This document shows, one piece after another, positions 10,325-20,962 of a stretch of DNA of 64,000 bases. Origin of the DNA: Rhynchopus euleeides (lineage: Eukaryota > Euglenozoa > Diplonemea > Diplonemida > Diplonemidae). A model generated the notes under the pieces. That model ran no database searches, was not told where the DNA came from, and was given only the letters and a program-made list of their open reading frames with translations. Position 1 is the stretch's first letter; the number at the start of each line of letters is the position of its first letter. The translations under genes were made by a program, and so were the position numbers. The stretch covers positions 1,736,001 through 1,800,000 of the forward strand of contig OY723287.1 of NCBI GenBank assembly GCA_963210315.1, written 5' to 3'.

Positions 10325-11090
10325 CACTCTGCCCGAGGGGGCGCGTTTTTAGCGACCGAGACCTCCTCTCCTGACTGAGGGACACACGATCTGACCGTCC
10401 GAGAGACGCAGCATTCTACCCTGCCCGAGGGGCACCCACTCTCCTGACCGAGAGACACGCAGTCTTGCCCGAGGGGCACCTGGTTTCCTGACCGAGACAA
10501 TATTCTGCCCGAGGGGCACTCACTCTCCCGACCGAGAGACACGCAGTTTTGCCCGAGGGGCACCTGTTCTCCTGACCGAGACAATATTCTGCCCGAGGGG
10601 CACCCACTCTCCCGACCGAGAGACGCAGCATCTCGCCCGAGGGGCACCTGTTCTCCTGACCGAGACAAAAAAATTGCCCGAGGGGCACCCACTCTCCCGA
10701 CCGAGAGACACGCAGTCTTGCCCGAGGGGCACCTGTTCTCCTGACCGAGACAATATTCTGCCCGAGGGGCATCCACTCTCCCGACCGAGAGACGCAGCAT
10801 CTAGCCCGAGGGGCACCTGTTCTCCTGACCGAGACAATATTCTGCCCGAGGGGCACTCACTCTCCCGACCGAGAGACACGCAGTTTTGCCCGAGGGGCAC
10901 CCGTTATCCTGACCGAGACAAAACTATGCCCGAGGGGCACCCACTCTCCCGACCGAGAGACGCAGCATCTCGCCCGAGGGGCACCTGTTCTCCTGACCGA
11001 GACAATAATTTTGCCCGAGGGGCACCCGCTCTCCCGACCGAGAGATACACAATCTTGCCCGGGGGGCACCAAATCCCGACCGAGAAGACG
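10325..11090. repeat. Minisatellite array 1 (GCCCGAGGGGCACC units)
   Basis: Alternating units of about 40 bp built from GCCCGAGGGGCACC and CTGACCGAGACA or CCGACCGAGAGAC, about 16-17 copies. The long frames on both strands here are products of the repeat and not genes. Confidence 0.85.
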
Positions 11091-11524
11091 ACCCTCACAC
11101 CATGCTCGTGTCAGGTCTCAAGAGGGCCGAAGCCGCGGTTGAGGACAACAACACCCCCACGCACTGGTTCTAATAAATGACGGCGAGGTGCACGGGGGGA
11201 TCAGCACGAAGGAGGGGCGCAAAAAGATGGGGATGATGACGCCGTGGTGTTCAAGGTGGTCCTCCGCCGCTTATGAACGTGACAGCGGGACAGCGCTGCG
11301 CCCGTGGCCGCAGCGGATTGAGGACATTCCCATCAGCCATCGAGACTATCACCGCGCCTCGCCGAAAACCTGCTTCACGCTTGATCGCGCTCAAGGTTTC
11401 CAAACGCATACTTCAGCTGGAGGTTCCGTCACAGAGGCGCTGACAAAGGCGGGACCAAGAGCAACAGTCGGGTGCTGATAAATGGGTCGATACTGATGCA
11501 GCAAAGTGACGTCAGTGATATCCA

Positions 11525-12345
11525 ACTCCTACTTTCCTGACCGAGACACGATCTTGCCGAGGAGCATCGGACCGAGACACCCACTTCTGCCTGAGGGGCA
11601 CCTAGCCGAGACGCATTTTTCCTGCCCGAGGGGCATCTCGCCGAGACATTACCTGCCTGAGGGGCACCTGGCCACGACATACCTACAGCTTACGCTTGCG
11701 GGGCACCCTGCCTGAGGAGCACCTGGCCAAGACATACATTTCCGCCTACGAGGCACCCTGCCCGAGGGGCACCTGGTCAAGACACACACTTCCGCCTACG
11801 GGGCACCCTGCCCGAGGGGCACCTGGCCAAGACAGACACCTCTGCCTACGAGGCACCCTGCCCGAGGGGCACCTGGCCAAGACATACACTTCCGCCTACG
11901 AGGCACCCTGCCCGAGGGGCACCTGGCCAAGACAGACACTTCCGCCTACGAGGCACCCTGCCCGAGGGGCACCTGGCCAAGACAGACACTTCCGCCTACG
12001 AGGCACCCTGCCCGAGGGGCACCTGGCCAAGACATACACTTCCGCCTACGAGGCACCCTGCCCGAGGGGCACCTGGTCAAGACATACATTTCCGCCTACG
12101 GGGCACCCTGCCTGAGGGGCATCTGGCCGCGACATACACTTCCGCCTACGGGGCACCCTGCCTGAGGGGCACCTGGCCAAGACGCACATTCATGCCCGAG
12201 GGACACCGGGCCGAGACATTACATTCCCTGCCTGAGGGACACCTGGCCGAGACACATTCCTGCCGAGGGGCACTCACTCCCGACCGCGAGACGCAGGATT
12301 TTGCCTGAGGGGCACCTCCTCTCCTGACCGAGACACAACCCCGCC
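11525..12345. repeat. Minisatellite array 2 (50-bp units)
   Basis: A core of about ten 50-bp units (11690-12190) reads GAGGCACCCTGCCCGAGG then CACCTGGCCAAGACA and CTTCCGCCTAC. More degenerate units flank it on both sides. It shares GCCCGAGGGGCACC with array 1, so the two arrays are related. Confidence 0.85.
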
Positions 12346-14416
12346 CAGCACAGTGCCGAGGGGCATTTACGCTTTCGACTGGAATACCGAGCCTGACCCG
12401 GGGAGACACAATCGTGCCACAATCGTGAGGGGCATACTCTCTTGATTGAGAAATACACCTTTTTTGCCCGAGCGACGGCACCTGAAGGCGGAAGGGTGGC
12501 CTGTCACACACAGCCTGCCAGATCCAGCTCGAGCACGGTGACGCGACGTGAGCTTTCCGAGGGCGACAGTTTTCGTGTACCAATGCAACGCCCCCGGACA
12601 CGCCCCCGAGAAGCCGGCACGTCTGTCGTGCCCAGCTTATCTGCGCGAATGCCGACTACGCGCACCCCGGCGTCAAGCGGATGCCCGCACACGCCCCAAG
12701 CGGGGCATACTCCGTCGAAGCATAGTCTCCCTGCCGGGGGACACACATTCAAGCCTGCATTATTCACAGGGGTCAGGGGGAGTTCCGGGCGTCTGGGGCC
12801 CGGTGTTGAGACGTACGACCTCACAGTTCCATGCAGGGAAGGGGAGCTGCTGACTGGACACCTGCGAGGTGCCGTGGGACATACACAGAGATCAGGTATC
12901 CAACACAGCCGAGACGCTCTCCCAAGCTGCACTGCTCGGGGAGCAAAAGAAGCAGCGACTGAGAGACGCGTCCGCATCGCCTGTGTCAGCGGTGCCGCCG
13001 CTGAGGGGGTCCACCGAAACCGCAGCCATGGCAGCGGGCCGAGATCATTCCACAAGGTTGGGGGGCAGTCGGCCAGTCTTCCCGAGTACCCAGCAGCCTA
13101 CTCGACAAGCCCGAACAGCGACTGCAGCGTGCGACAAGCTCCGGTCCGCGGGGACTCACCTCTCTCATTAAGAAGGCGACTCCGAGAATCCTTCTGGCAT
13201 GCCCACACCTCCAGGGCCTCGAATTTCCTCACGCACCGGGAAATACGCCCTCCACACTGAGTCCGGGCGTTACCACTGAATCGACGCCACGTGGGGCCAC
13301 AGGGCCTCCGTTTGATGCGCTGTCTACGAGGCGGGCGATGGGGCAGGTACAGTGGGGATCAGCCCAGTGGGAAGGGGGCCGCAGGAACGTGTTGTTCACC
13401 GCTCGAGCGGAGTTCAGGAGACGACAGTGCGCGCGATCGCCCTCTTTCACCCAGAAGGGCCGGCACCTCTCACACCTACCCCTGGGCACTCCATGCAGCG
13501 TCTCCAGTGCGCCATGAAGAGGCGCGTTGGGCTTCACCCCGCAACTCGCTCGCAGCCAGCGAAGACCGGAGAGGACACAGAGAGCCACAGAGCGATCGAG
13601 ATCACGCCGGAAAGCACCGGGTGTTGGCCGGGCTCCCGAAGGGCGAGAGTTTAAGACGGCCGGACAGTAGACTGCTGCGGAGGAGCTGGGAGGCGAGTTT
13701 CAGACTGTGATTTCTCGATCCGCCGAGCCCTGTCCCCAGGCGAGAGCTGCCGGGTCATGGTGGCTGAATATGCACGAGCGTCGCGGTGGTGGTGCTGGGA
13801 GCGCACCAGAGGACTGTCACGCTGAGGGGCTGGGCATGGCCACTGACTACCTGGATACGGCCGTCTCAGTGCATCGCCCGGGGTGCAAAACGACATCGAG
13901 GATGTCAGGAAGAAGGGTCATGTGGGCACACACCAATATGTCGGAGACGTGAAGAAGCCTCGAGGGGAAGGGTTCCCCAGGGGATGGAGGATCCCGAAGA
14001 GGTACAGGGTGAGGATTCAAATACCCGGAGTGGGAAACGCACCAGACGTCGGGGGTCAGCCAAGAGCGGGTGGTTGCAGCACAGGCGGGGCTGTGTGCAA
14101 CCTTTGCCCCCTTAGTTTCGCCGGGTTGAGACGCATCAACTCTCTCGCCGGGTGCGGCAACTGGAGAGACAGGCATGTTGTCGATAGGGCACACCAAGAA
14201 TCACGAGGCTGACCACACGACGGCGGCACACGGCCGAGGCAGGCGGATCCCCTCAGCGAGTGAGGTGCGATCGTTTTCCGTACAAGGTGCTCGTGACAAC
14301 GTAGAAAGCGGTACATTACCATCGGAGGGATGCATACGATGGGCGACGGAGCCTGATCACTTCAATAGTAGACCGTTCGCGCGGCGTCCCTAAGTCCTTG
14401 GGTCCTAAGGGTCCTG
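12346..14416. other. Unique interior of the non-autonomous element
   Basis: Two kilobases with only short, overlapping open frames on both strands (longest 272 codons on +, with no recognisable motif). I see no domain, RNA gene or repeat that I can support. Confidence 0.5.
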
Positions 14417-14476
14417 GGTGGAAGCGTCCAATGCAACACTCACAGCATAGAGGCCAAGTGTTTCTCGTAGTATTTT
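14417..14476 (+). repeat. Split direct repeat B1
   Basis: Sixty bases, GGTGGAAGCGTCCAATGC to GTAGTATTTT, repeated at 14780-14842. Confidence 0.85.
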
Positions 14477-14723
14477 GCACATAACACACCTGTGTGGTAC
14501 GGGAAATGCTACGAGGAACGCGATGGACTCGGGACTGCTGCTGGCCTCTCTTGCTATGGTTTACTTATGTTTCGTGCTCCACCTGCTCCACCTCATTCTG
14601 CACTTCAGATGATCCACTTCACGTGGGTTACGGGGTTTGGGACAACGATGATATGTTGTGTCCGACGACAAGGTAAGGTAAGCTCATCGAGGTACACCAA
14701 ACCGGAGTTGTCAAATCAAAAAA
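14473..14723 (+). repeat. Split direct repeat A2
   Basis: Copy of A1 at 10024-10274. It overlaps the last bases of B1 by TTTT. Confidence 0.85.
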
Positions 14724-14779
14724 AAATATGGGGGGGGGGGGGTTTTTTTCAAAGTGCAAGAGGTGGAGCCCGTTCAACA

Positions 14780-14842
14780 GGTGGAAGCGTCCAATGCAAC
14801 ACTCACAGCATAGAGGCCAAGTGTTTCTCGTAGTATTTTTGC
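14780..14842 (+). repeat. Split direct repeat B2
   Basis: Copy of B1; marks the 3' end of the element. It lies 56 bp after A2. Confidence 0.85.
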
Positions 14843-14879
14843 AGACGCGCAAACCCCCCCCCCCCCCAAACAACAACAA

Positions 14880-17191
14880 CACGGTGGCCTGGTCAGACCC
14901 TGACCAGGTCAAAACCTGGTCAAATCTTGACCAGGTCATACCTGGTCATTGACCAGGTATGACCTGGTCATGACCATGTCATACCTGGTCATGACCAGGT
15001 CATTTTCACCCATTTTAACCGGGGGGAACATGTTGAGTGGCCAAGCAGGGGGGACAATTCGCATATTCCGGACTCTCTCCGGCCGTTGTGGAAAGTATGA
15101 GTCAAAAGGGTTCAACCATACCCCGAGTCGAGAAAGAAGTCGAAGCTTGAATCATGTTGGGCACAAGGGGAAAATGGTCAAAATTGGCCCAAAATTACCA
15201 ATAAAATATGCTGCAGTGCAGGGGGGTGGCGGGGGAGGGGAGGGTGGGGTCGGCGACGAAACTTGATGATCAGCAGCTTTCTGCCTTCTTCCGCTTCTTC
15301 ACATTCTTCTCCTTCTTCCTCTTCTTCGGGATCTTCGTTGTCGTCGTCGGCTTCACAGGCCAGTGCTGCCTTGCGTAACACGCCGTCCTTCGCATCCTGG
15401 GTGTGGATCGGCGGCTGCTTGTCGCAGAGGCAAATACGGAGACCACGCGGTTTGTTGCAGGCAGCATCGCCAGTCAGTAACCAGCCATCGGAACACTTGC
15501 AGAGCGAATCGATCGGGCCGACAGGGGTTACTCGACTGCTACCGAGAGCCCTGAGACGGTGCCGAAACGAATCGAAGTTTTTCATCCATACGGGACCCGC
15601 TGCCATGCACTTCCCGCACAACGATATGACATTGTATTGCAAGAGGGTACACGAAGATTCTTGCGGGGTCGTTGCCGAAACTGGCATAGTTTGCCAGCTC
15701 GAACACCATCAGGTCCCTCTCCCGGAAACAAGCAGATGTTGTCCTGGCCCGCGATTTCCTCTCCCCATTCTCCCTCTCGAACGCTTCGTCGGAGAGGTGG
15801 CAGTTCTGAGGATCCTGAGGGTCCTGAGGCATTCAAGGCAGGGCACTCCCTTCTCCATTCTTTTACACTCTTTGAAAAGTGTCACAATCAGATGTGGTCA
15901 ACCGTTACGGCACTGCCGATGGGACTCTCGTCCTCTGGCACGCCCGCTGGTCGGGCTTCTTTGTCACCACCGCCTGCCTCATCACCGCGTTCACCAACTG
16001 GATGTCGATGGTCACGACACCCTGCCCCTGCGTTGCCTGTGGTGTTGCCCCCACCGCCACAATGAACGGATCCGGAATGTGAAACGTTCGGGCGTGCAGA
16101 CCATTCGGAACCTCGCTCTTGTAGGGCAGGTCCCTCATGACCGTGACAGTCATGACCGATCCGTCGAGGACAGGTGGGTGCTCGTCGGGCACGTCAGCTC
16201 CCGGACCTACCTCTACGATGATCCGGTAGAAGAGGACGTCTGCTATCGAATGCCTCCCGATCTGCGTGATGGGGGGGGTTCGGGGTCAGTTGTTTTTCAG
16301 CTGCCTTCGAAGAAGTACTGCCCACCGCGCTTTGAGCGGTGGGCAGCCTCTTCATATCGGTTCCCAGCACCTCATCCGAGCACCCCGCTTCCGTCAGCAC
16401 CTCGTACTCAGACGAGTTCTTGTCGGCGCTCGTGAGGCGCTTCATGCCGCCTCCGACGCGCGTTGCCAGAGACACGCATGGAGTAGACTGCGGGCAGTGT
16501 CCTGGCCTTCTTCTTGTCGGCCTCTTCACTCCGTGTCAGCTTCCTGCCCCACTCCTTGTCAAAGTGGGTGGTGCGATGGCTTTTCAAACAGCGCCGCGAG
16601 GCTGCTGTGAAACAGCTCGACGCCTTCTGCGTGGCCTGGGATGATGCAGACCTCCTCGACATTTTTTTGGGATACCACCAGGGGGAGGGACCCGGTGTGA
16701 GGCACTTGAGTGCGTCCAGGCGGGCAGGGAACCTGGGCAGGGGGCAGGGGGCCTCATTCCTTTTTGGTAATTTTGGGCCAAAGCTGCTGATCATCAAGTT
16801 TCGTCGCCGACCCCACCCTCCCCTCCCCCGCCACCCCCCTGCACTGCAGCATATTTTATTGGTAATTTTGGGCCAATTTTGACCATTTTCCCCTTGTGCC
16901 CAACATGATTCAAGCTTCGACTTCTTTCTCGACTCGGGGTATGGTTGAACCCTTTTGACTCATACTTTCCACAACGGCCGGAGAGAGTCCGGAATATGCG
17001 AATTGTCCCCCCTGCTTGGCCACTCAACATGTTCCCCCCGGTTAAAATGGGTGAAAATGACCTGGTCATGACCAGGTATGACATGGTCATGACCAGGTCA
17101 TACCTGGTCATGACCAGGTCAGATTTGGTCATGACCTGGTCAGATTTGGACCTGGTCAAAACCTGGTCAGTCAGCTGACCAGGCCACCGTG
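14880..17191. mobile_element. DNA transposon with ~400-bp terminal inverted repeats
   Basis: The left arm (14880-15285) and right arm (16783-17191) are reverse complements over about 400 bp, starting CACGGTGGCCTGGTCAG. The arms hold many palindromic GACCTGGTCATGACCAGG-type units and then unique sequence. No clear target duplication is visible, so the superfamily is uncertain; very long inverted repeats recall Mutator-like elements. The interior of 1.5 kb has coding-like fragments on the minus strand. The right end lies 12 bp upstream of the cyclase-like ATG. Confidence 0.85.
15235..16797 (-). pseudogene. Interrupted minus-strand coding region inside the long-TIR element
   Basis: Protein-like stretches occur in at least three minus-strand frames: one rich in Lys/Arg (16797-16408), one at 16529-16194, one at 16192-15905, and a C-terminal one at 15832-15235 with clustered Cys (for example SLCGKCMAAG and SLCKCSDGW) and an acidic tail. 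This is either an intron-containing or a decayed transposon protein. I find no DDE signature and cannot name the family. Confidence 0.4.
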
Positions 17192-17203
17192 AACCCCCTC
17201 AAC

Positions 17204-19249
17204 ATGTCACCGCGACGCGCCTCCTGCAACCCCGACGGGGCGCCTCCGCCATTCGCCTCTCCAGCAGACCCGCTCCCCACCACCACCACCACCCCCTTCT
17301 CCATCCGCTGCCGGCTGGCTGTCGGGTTTGCAGCCGCAGCGTTGGTCCAGGCTGTTTGCCTGGCAGCCCTGCTGAGCGAGGGAACCCCCCCTGCCGCTGC
17401 GGCACCGGCAGCCTGCCTCATCGCCCTTGCCCTGGTGGGGGCGGCCTGTGCGGCGTGCGGCTACCGCCCGGCCCGCTGGCTGACAACCGCACTCCTCTGC
17501 GTCGCCATGCTTGCGGTCTTCGCGAGTGACATCTCCCTCCGCAGCATCGGCAAGCGCGGCTGGCACGCCGCAGTCGTCATCGCAGACCTCGCCCTCGTCC
17601 TCCGCTGCAGCCGCGCCGCAACGCTCTCCCTTGCCGCAGCCGCAGCCGCGTGGGTCTGTCTCGCCACTGCCGAATCCGTGTTCCGCTTCGGCCTGCTGGA
17701 CCTCGGTGGGATCCCCACGGACCACCGCATCGAGCGGCTCGCCGCCGCAGCTCAGTGCGAATCTCCCCCCTGCGCCGAGCCCTTTGCGGAGGGCGCAGCG
17801 GAGCTCCTGATGGCCGTCGCGGTTATCCTCGGGGATTTTGCAGCGACGCGCGAGTTTGCCGCCCGGGCGGAGCACGGGAGGGACACGATGGAGGCAACCG
17901 TCAACACGGTGCAGACCGTGGCACGCCACCTCGCGGCGTACGACCTGGAGACAGCCGCGGAGCTGCTCCGCCAGCGCATCGGGGAGCTCCCCGAGGAGAT
18001 GTGCGCATCGCTGTCCCACCTCGCCCAGAACCTCCTCGATTACAGGCCCTACCTCCCGCGGTCCTGCTTTGTCGCCTTCGCCCCCGACATGGCGGAGTGT
18101 GGTGAGCTGGATGAAGACGACTGCGCAAAACGCCTCTCCCCGATATCCGGCGCGGGGCGCACCTCCGGCGCCGCTGTGGTTGTCAACGTGGTGCCCACCA
18201 GCGCAGGCAGGCACAGCCCCTTCACCGACGCTGGCAGCAGCGCCAGCGGGAGCGACGTGGGATGCCCTGTCGGTGCGTCTGCCTCCGCCGGGCGTCTGTC
18301 GGTGTTGGCCTCCCCACGAGTCAGGAGGCAGCACACCTTAGTGCAGGCCAGCCGGGCGGAGGATGTCACGGTGCCTGTGGCGGTGGTGGATAGGAAGCGC
18401 CCTCCAGGCATGCTGTGCTCCGTGCAGGCAAGCCTGCTGGTGGTCAACACGGGGCTGAAGGGTATCTGCCTCGAGGGGCCCTCCCCGCTGTGCCTGCCGG
18501 ATGTCTTCGGGCAGCTCCTGGAGTTCGCCCTGTCCCACGTCGACTCGCGGAAGGGGGTGGTGGACAGCTTCGAAGGAGACCGCATCCTCGCCTCTTTCAA
18601 CGCCTCCCGCACCTGCTCGGTGCACGCCGTGGCTGCGGTGCGGGCCGCGAAGGGGATTGCGTCGTTCGCCATGAAGAGGCTGTCGCAGGAGGTGGACCGC
18701 AGCGCGCTGGCTGTCAACATCGCGGTTGCCAGCGGCGAGGCCCTGTTTGGCGACATCGGGTGCTCCGAGATGCGCAGGTTCACGGTGCTGGGGTCGCTGC
18801 CCCAGCTCGCAGCAGGGATGGACAAAGCTGCGAGGGCATTTGGTGTGCCCATTGTGTGCAACTCCCTGGCGAGGCTGGAGGCAGAGTATCAGCATTCGAT
18901 CCGTGCCGTGCCCAGGAGCCTGCGCCTGGTGGTGCAGCCCCCGGTGCACTCTGCGCCAGGGCTGGGGTGCCAGGAGGAGGAGTGTGTGCACCACCTCTTC
19001 GAGGTTGTCACGGCGGGCAACGAGGTGGAGACCCCCCGCTCCCACGGGGAGTGGCTGTACGACGGGAAGGGGCACGAGTGGGTGCAGTACAACATGGCGG
19101 TGGCGGCCTTCCTGCAGAAGGGGAATCTCGCAGATGCGCGGCGGGTGGCGGGAAGCGAGGCGGACGCCGCGCTGCTGGAGGCTATGGTGCTGCAGTGCTG
19201 CGATGTGGATGCGCGCGATGGGCATGCGCCCCTTGCCATCTATATTTAA
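17204..19249 (+). CDS. Membrane protein with degenerate class III nucleotidyl-cyclase domain
   Basis: 681 residues from the ATG at 17204; the frame runs 15 bases further up only through a GTG. Residues ~35-160 hold about five hydrophobic segments rich in Ala/Leu, followed by a helical linker (to ~300), a low-complexity Ser/Gly stretch, and a cyclase-like domain (~400-590). The domain keeps the second metal-site region (FEGDRILASF, D459) and the downstream SGEALFGDIG stretch. Where the first metal-binding Asp is expected there is VVNTGLKG (T416), and the usual Asn/Arg pair of the catalytic helix is not evident. I infer a non-catalytic or very divergent cyclase. The long-TIR transposon ends 12 bp before the ATG, so the original 5' UTR or some N-terminal codons may be lost. 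Confidence 0.75.
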   Translation: MSPRRASCNPDGAPPPFASPADPLPTTTTTPFSIRCRLAVGFAAAALVQAVCLAALLSEGTPPAAAAPAACLIALALVGAACAACGYRPARWLTTALLCVAMLAVFASDISLRSIGKRGWHAAVVIADLALVLRCSRAATLSLAAAAAAWVCLATAESVFRFGLLDLGGIPTDHRIERLAAAAQCESPPCAEPFAEGAAELLMAVAVILGDFAATREFAARAEHGRDTMEATVNTVQTVARHLAAYDLETAAELLRQRIGELPEEMCASLSHLAQNLLDYRPYLPRSCFVAFAPDMAECGELDEDDCAKRLSPISGAGRTSGAAVVVNVVPTSAGRHSPFTDAGSSASGSDVGCPVGASASAGRLSVLASPRVRRQHTLVQASRAEDVTVPVAVVDRKRPPGMLCSVQASLLVVNTGLKGICLEGPSPLCLPDVFGQLLEFALSHVDSRKGVVDSFEGDRILASFNASRTCSVHAVAAVRAAKGIASFAMKRLSQEVDRSALAVNIAVASGEALFGDIGCSEMRRFTVLGSLPQLAAGMDKAARAFGVPIVCNSLARLEAEYQHSIRAVPRSLRLVVQPPVHSAPGLGCQEEECVHHLFEVVTAGNEVETPRSHGEWLYDGKGHEWVQYNMAVAAFLQKGNLADARRVAGSEADAALLEAMVLQCCDVDARDGHAPLAIYI

Positions 19250-19400
19250 GTCTGGTTAGGGGAGGGGGGGGGGTGTGGGCGCAGTTTTGCACCCCCTCCC
19301 GCCACCCGTTTCACAGCAACAGGAACAAAGGTTTCCTCTCTCTTCTCCTCCCCCCCCCCCCTTTTGATACATTCTACTCTTTACCCCCCCCCCCTTTTGA

Positions 19401-19487
19401 CCACCTGATTAGCCCATTTTCAACTTCCGGATATCACCGGCGATACCGCCGCACAACACCGCTAAACTCGGGTCAAAAATCAGGTGG
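19401..19487. repeat. CACCTGATT foldback element, copy 1
   Basis: Eighty-seven bp with inverted ends CCACCTGATTAGCCC and GGGTCAAAAATCAGGTGG; the interior has CCGCC/AACACCGC triplets. It is the most complete copy. Confidence 0.6.
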
Positions 19488-19564
19488 GTCTATTCGTTTC
19501 ATTTTCTAAAATACATGCATACCAGAGTTGCCCTGCTCGCTCCCCCACCGCCTGTATTTTTTTT

Positions 19565-19780
19565 ACCAGTTACGAGCGACGAAGCGTAGCAAGTCGCGAA
19601 GTAACGAAGGAAATCGTACGACTGAAGCTTTATAAGGATCACCTTCATGCCACTTCACAGGGGCTTACACAGCCTTTGACACAGGAGTGTGCGCTCAACG
19701 AAAAGTAGCCCGGATCTGCCTTTTGCAGTTGCTGGGCAGGGTGTTTCTCTTACTATAGCGAAAGGAGTACGATTTTTTTG
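19565..19780 (+). repeat. Dispersed ~210-bp repeat, copy 1
   Basis: Runs from ACGAGCGACGAAGCG to AAAGGAGTACGATTTTTTT. It is diverged from copy 2 at 20344-20549; a third, shorter copy is at 31214-31385. Confidence 0.7.
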
Positions 19781-19985
19781 CATACCTACCACCCCCCGTG
19801 TATATGTCACCCCCCCCAGGTGCAAAAATCGGGAGGGGGGTGACATGAACACACCTTTTAGGGGGTGACATATACACGGGGGGTGGTAGGTTAGTGTATG
19901 TCACCCCCCGCCAGGGCCGCTTGGGGGTGACATAACCACACCCCTTTTGGGGGGTGACATATACACGGGGGGTGGTAGGTACACA
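19779..19985. repeat. Inverted/direct cluster of GGGGTGACATATACACGGGG
   Basis: One reverse copy (19785-19818) and two forward copies (19860-19893, 19950-19982) of a ~30-bp unit ending GGGTGGTAGGT can fold into hairpins. Short spacers (CTTTTAGG, CTTTTGGG) are also similar. Confidence 0.6.
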
Positions 19986-20343
19986 CGCAGTATGAATGGA
20001 CACCAGATTACGCCTTGCAACCCGTTTGCCCATTTCTTTTTTTGTCAATGCGAGAGACCTGAGAGGACCAGTAGAGTCGACGATCATGTTTGCTTGACGG
20101 AAATGTGCTCAGGTGATAAGCCGTCCTGCTTAGGTGCGATCGCCCTGGCAGGAGTGTCACTCTCAGTCCCTCCCTATTTTCATTGCAGCATGCTCCGCGA
20201 TACAGACAGGAGCGACTGTGGCAGCTTCGGCGGCCCAACTGCGTGGGTGCATACCGGAATCACCTGTGTTCCGAGACGATATTCCTTCAGGCCCATATTT
20301 TGCATGGCCCGCGAGGAGAACCAACGTTCCTTTAATAATTATA

Positions 20344-20549
20344 TTACTGGTTATGAGCGACGAAGCGTTAGCCAAGACGCGAAGTAACGAAGGAAATCAT
20401 TCGACTGGAGCTTTTGGATTAACACTTCACAGGGACTCATCACAGCCTTGAGACAGCAAGTGTGCGCTCAACAAAAAGTAGTCCGGATCTGTTCTCACAC
20501 AGTTGCTGGACAGGGTGTCTACAATGAGCGAAAGGAGTACGATTTTTTG
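20344..20549 (+). repeat. Dispersed ~210-bp repeat, copy 2
   Basis: Same order of blocks as copy 1 (GAGCGACGAAGCG, AAGTAACGAAGGAAATC, GTGTGCGCTCAAC, AAAGGAGTACGATTTTTT) with small indels. Confidence 0.7.
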
Positions 20550-20850
20550 CTATAACCTGCTCAGGTCACGGTAAAAAAGACTGTTGGCAGCGCACGTATG
20601 GACACCCATACACGCACAGGTGCGCACAAACAAAAGGGGTGTGGCTTTTCCAACACAACTAGTGGATGGTGAATGCACAGAAGAAATGGCCACAGCAGCG
20701 GTCGTGCTAAACCCCAGAAAGCTCCGCTGTGAAATCTCTCTTCTCACTTGGGTTTGGTTCTGCGACAACGCTTCCACATCCACCCCTCGCGTGTGGGTGA
20801 GCGGGTGAGTCGTGTCAAGCGACCCTTTCCTTTTCCGCCCACAGAGCCCG

Positions 20851-20962
20851 CTTTGATGTGGGTGTGGAGCACATGTGAACACGAAATAGCAAGACACACA
20901 GAAAAGAAGCAGGTCGTCGGAAGTATTCCTACACTTTCACGCATCATGCATGCTTAAAAAAA
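20851..20962 (+). repeat. Dispersed ~110-bp repeat with A-tail, copy 1
   Basis: Shares GGGTGTGGAGCACATGTGAA, AGAAGCAGGTCGTCGGA and TTACGCATCATGCA-type blocks with 43383-43502. It ends GCATGCTTAAAAAAAA, recalling the tail of the SINE-like repeat. Confidence 0.6.

Larger units (their letters stand above)
10024..14842 (+). mobile_element. Non-autonomous tyrosine-recombinase-type retroelement with split direct repeats
   Basis: The ends show the A1-interior-B1-A2-B2 layout: A1 10024-10274, B1 14417-14476, A2 14473-14723, B2 14780-14842. This is the split-direct-repeat arrangement known for VIPER/Ngaro/PAT-type elements. The bases before B1 (GGGTCCTGGGTGGAAGCG region) resemble those before B1 of the coding element at 23362-31056. 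The interior has no recognisable gag, recombinase or RT; it holds two minisatellites and about 2 kb of unique sequence. It is a non-coding derivative; A1 and A2 look nearly identical, suggesting a fairly recent insertion. Confidence 0.75.

Noticed and set aside
10267-11180. Open frames of 126-177 codons on both strands
   Set aside because: They are translations of minisatellite array 1 in several frames.
11696-12115. 139-codon plus-strand frame
   Set aside because: Translation of the 50-bp minisatellite; its period is not a multiple of three, so it would repeat in all frames.
15263-16435. 390-codon plus-strand frame in the long-TIR element
   Set aside because: Its sequence is Ser/Arg/Pro-rich and looks like the antisense of the minus-strand fragments, which have more plausible protein composition.
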